Source: Wolbachia endosymbiont of Spodoptera picta (GTDB lineage: Bacteria; Pseudomonadota; Alphaproteobacteria; Rickettsiales; Anaplasmataceae). Taken from it: a stretch of 64,000 bases of DNA. The notes under the pieces are model-generated. The model did no database searches. It was not told the origin of the DNA and saw only the letters and a program-made list of their open reading frames with translations. Positions within the stretch are counted from its first letter, which is position 1; each line of letters begins with the position of its first letter. The translations under genes were made by a program, and so were the position numbers. The DNA is taken from assembly GCF_018141665.1 (NCBI RefSeq), contig NZ_CP067976.1, positions 806,001 to 870,000 on the forward strand, in the 5' to 3' direction. Positions 62,022 through 64,000 of the stretch are shown here, piece by piece.

Positions 62022-64000
62022 TCAAAGTAAACTGCCTTTTTTTGTCTTGTGTAACACACTTTGAACCTTATTTCCTAACTCATTCAGAGTAAATGGTTTG
62101 GGTAAAAAATGGAAGTCTTCTATATTGATTTCATCGCTCTTTAAAAAAGCATCCTCTGCATACCCAGAAATAAAAATAACTTTGATGTTTGGCCTATGTA
62201 TCAATGTTTCTTTAACTATTTCTGGACCACTCACCTCTGGCATGATTACATCAGTGATTATTAGATCTATGTGTTGATTTTTTTTTCTAATGATCTCTAG
62301 TGCCTCGCTGCCTATACTCGCTTCTATTACATTAAATCCTTTTCTTGTAAGAGCCTTAGCAGTAAATTCCCTTACTGAATCTTCATCTTCAATTAATAAA
62401 ATTATACCATTACCTTTAATCTCTACCGGTTTCTCTATTTCTTTACTATCTTCCTCTTTATCATTTTCATCCGATATGTAAACTATGGGCAAAAATATGC
62501 TAAATTTAGTTCCATGATTCACTTTGCTAGCAACATAGATGTATCCTTCGGTTTGTTTAATAATGCCATATACAGTAGAGAGGCCAAGACCTGTACCAGA
62601 AGTAATATCTTTGGTAGAAAAAAATGGATCAAATGCCTTTTCAATTATATCACTCGTCATTCCACATCCAGTATCAATCACTTCAATCACAACATAATTC
62701 CCATGTTCAATCGTTTCCTTATCTGGAGAAAACATATCCTGAGGTGTAGAATTTAATGAATCAACCTTTTGATTAAAGGTTCGTATAGTTAACTCTCCCC
62801 CCTTTTCCATAGCAGCACCAGCATTAACTGCTAAGTTAAGCATAACTTGCTCTAATTGTCCTTGGTCAGCCCTAACAGCACCCAAATCGCTACCATAATA
62901 AATATTAAATTTTATATTTTCACCTATTAATCTTTTGATCATTTCATAAAGATTAGCTATCGTACCATTTACATTAATAATCTTTGGCTGCAAAGTCTGT
63001 CTTCTTGAAAAAGCAAGCAGTTGTCTTACTAAATTTGACCCACGTTTTGCATTTTGCTGTATCTGTATTATATCTCCAAAAGATGGATCGCTAGCTGAGT
63101 GCTGGAGTAAAAGCAAATCACAAAATCCTATTATTCCGGTTAATATATTATTGAAATCATGTGCAATACCACCTGCTAATTGCCCTATAGCTTGCACCTT
63201 TTGATAATGCTCAAGTTTTATCTCTAGTTTTTTACGTTCAGTATTATCAATAAAATAACAAAGTATGAACATCACTTTATTATGAAGAAACTTATTAAAA
63301 TATATTTTCATGTTATTACCGCCATTGAGCTGCACATCAAAGGACGCATTATTTATCCTATTACTTGAAAAATATTCACGCACTTTCATATGATAACCAT
63401 CTGATATCAATGCAAAGATAGAACCATTATTTGACCCCGCAAGTTTTACTAATGCTATATTTTTCTTTATAAAATTGCCATTTATGTCGCATTGTGCAAT
63501 AGCAATTGACGAATTTGTAAAACAAGGGTGTAGTTGATAATCAACAATATTTGATTCAGTTGGTGTTATAAAGCCGTGTATATAGCTATGATTGTATTTA
63601 TCACAAAATATAGCAGTACTCATATAAGCCTTAAATGGAGCACCGCTTATAGTAAAAAACATAATTTCATTTTTGGTTATTGTATCGTCATACTTAGATT
63701 GAGATATAAAATCATTGATTGAGCTACCTTTTTCCAATTTTTTTAGTTCAAACATGTCTAAAAATCTTTTATTTACAGATAAGATACCTCCTTTTGTATT
63801 TGCAACGTAAGTTGCTATATTGTGTTTCTCTATCAACTCTTCATATACCTGCTCTTTGTTTACCTGTGTTGCCTTCAGTACAAAATACCCATTCGGTCTT
63901 GCTATTGGGGCTAATGATAAATTTAAAGTCTTATTACTATTTATAGCAATTTGTGGATTATCCGGTATTGGTTCAGAGAGCAAAAGAAAGTTAGATATTC
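62022..64000 (-). CDS. cckA: CckA-type hybrid histidine kinase, 5' end outside
   Basis: At least 653 residues; the frame is still open at the right edge, so the N-terminus (membrane anchor) is missing. Order: two PAS-like regions (about residues 50-245), a HisKA box HDFNNILTGIIGFCDLLLLQ with the phosphorylated histidine, the N, G1 and G2 boxes (LNLAVNAGAAM, DTGCGM, GTGLGLSTVYGII), then a receiver domain with the aspartate in IDLIITDVIMPEVSG. HDFNN is typical of CckA. In alphaproteobacteria CckA feeds ChpT and CtrA, which controls division and origin firing; this is inferred here. Confidence 0.9.
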   Translation of the reverse strand, partial: ISNFLLLSEPIPDNPQIAINSNKTLNLSLAPIARPNGYFVLKATQVNKEQVYEELIEKHNIATYVANTKGGILSVNKRFLDMFELKKLEKGSSINDFISQSKYDDTITKNEIMFFTISGAPFKAYMSTAIFCDKYNHSYIHGFITPTESNIVDYQLHPCFTNSSIAIAQCDINGNFIKKNIALVKLAGSNNGSIFALISDGYHMKVREYFSSNRINNASFDVQLNGGNNMKIYFNKFLHNKVMFILCYFIDNTERKKLEIKLEHYQKVQAIGQLAGGIAHDFNNILTGIIGFCDLLLLQHSASDPSFGDIIQIQQNAKRGSNLVRQLLAFSRRQTLQPKIINVNGTIANLYEMIKRLIGENIKFNIYYGSDLGAVRADQGQLEQVMLNLAVNAGAAMEKGGELTIRTFNQKVDSLNSTPQDMFSPDKETIEHGNYVVIEVIDTGCGMTSDIIEKAFDPFFSTKDITSGTGLGLSTVYGIIKQTEGYIYVASKVNHGTKFSIFLPIVYISDENDKEEDSKEIEKPVEIKGNGIILLIEDEDSVREFTAKALTRKGFNVIEASIGSEALEIIRKKNQHIDLIITDVIMPEVSGPEIVKETLIHRPNIKVIFISGYAEDAFLKSDEINIEDFHFLPKPFTLNELGNKVQSVLHKTKKGSLL

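Noticed and set aside
1..64000. CRISPR array
   Set aside because: No run of evenly spaced short direct repeats with differing spacers was seen; the repeats present are palindromic or dispersed.

Overview
The window is a piece of an AT-rich alphaproteobacterial endosymbiont chromosome, almost certainly Wolbachia (Anaplasmataceae). The evidence is combined: complex I genes scattered in several places (nuoF, nuoI, nuoJKLMN, an NDUFA12-like protein), CcmD/CcmE, CckA, ParAB, a fused IspDF, an ankyrin-repeat gene, many degraded insertion sequences, group II introns, and palindromic repeats of the kind known as Wolbachia palindromic elements, one lying in frame inside birA. I cannot assign a strain or supergroup.

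Layout. 1-3.5 kb: an MFS transporter (cut by the window edge), hypotheticals, an SMR exporter and aspartate aminotransferase. 3.5-5.7 kb: hemE, a 400-bp AT-rich gap with DnaA boxes, then a CBS-domain gene; this arrangement is the one proposed for the Wolbachia replication origin. 5.9-10.2 kb: an IS256-type element that has itself been hit by an IS4-type and an IS110-type element. 10.3-15.1 kb: MlaD-like, NDUFA12-like, an antiporter subunit, RodA and IscS. 15.2-19.3 kb: an IS982 copy that has cut the end of an ankyrin gene, a frameshifted orphan phage/GTA-type terminase, and repeat-rich DNA. 19.3-27.2 kb: ferredoxin-NADP reductase, group II intron copy 1, an Hda-like ATPase, a Xer recombinase, PlsC, S20 and citrate synthase.

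27.3-31 kb holds lineage-specific proteins and nested inverted repeats. 31.3-37 kb has ruvBA, a membrane cytochrome c, an alpha/beta hydrolase and a UvrD-type helicase. 37.1-44.1 kb is one long forward block, nuoJKLMN-birA-ccmD-ccmE. 44.1-47.8 kb has a broken IS481-type element and a cluster of related, unrecognised helical proteins. 48-54.5 kb has three tRNAs (Ala, Lys, Ser), nuoF, infC-thrS, nuoI and mnmE. 54.5-56.8 kb is group II intron copy 2, reversed relative to copy 1 and with an identical encoded protein. 56.8-64 kb has an AI-2E-family membrane protein, a hydrolase, ispDF, parAB and a CckA-type hybrid kinase running off the right edge.

How it works together: energy metabolism (complex I, citrate synthase, cytochrome c and its maturation, haem synthesis) and replication/segregation control (oriC, an Hda-like DnaA regulator, Xer, ParAB, CckA) dominate the conserved part. 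The accessory part is IS and intron insertion, small repeated coding units, and symbiont-specific proteins that may face the host. The least explained items are (a) a repeated small ORF placed directly after both hemE and the ferredoxin reductase gene, and (b) the 45.3-47.8 kb cluster with 12-residue repeats and shared C-terminal tails.
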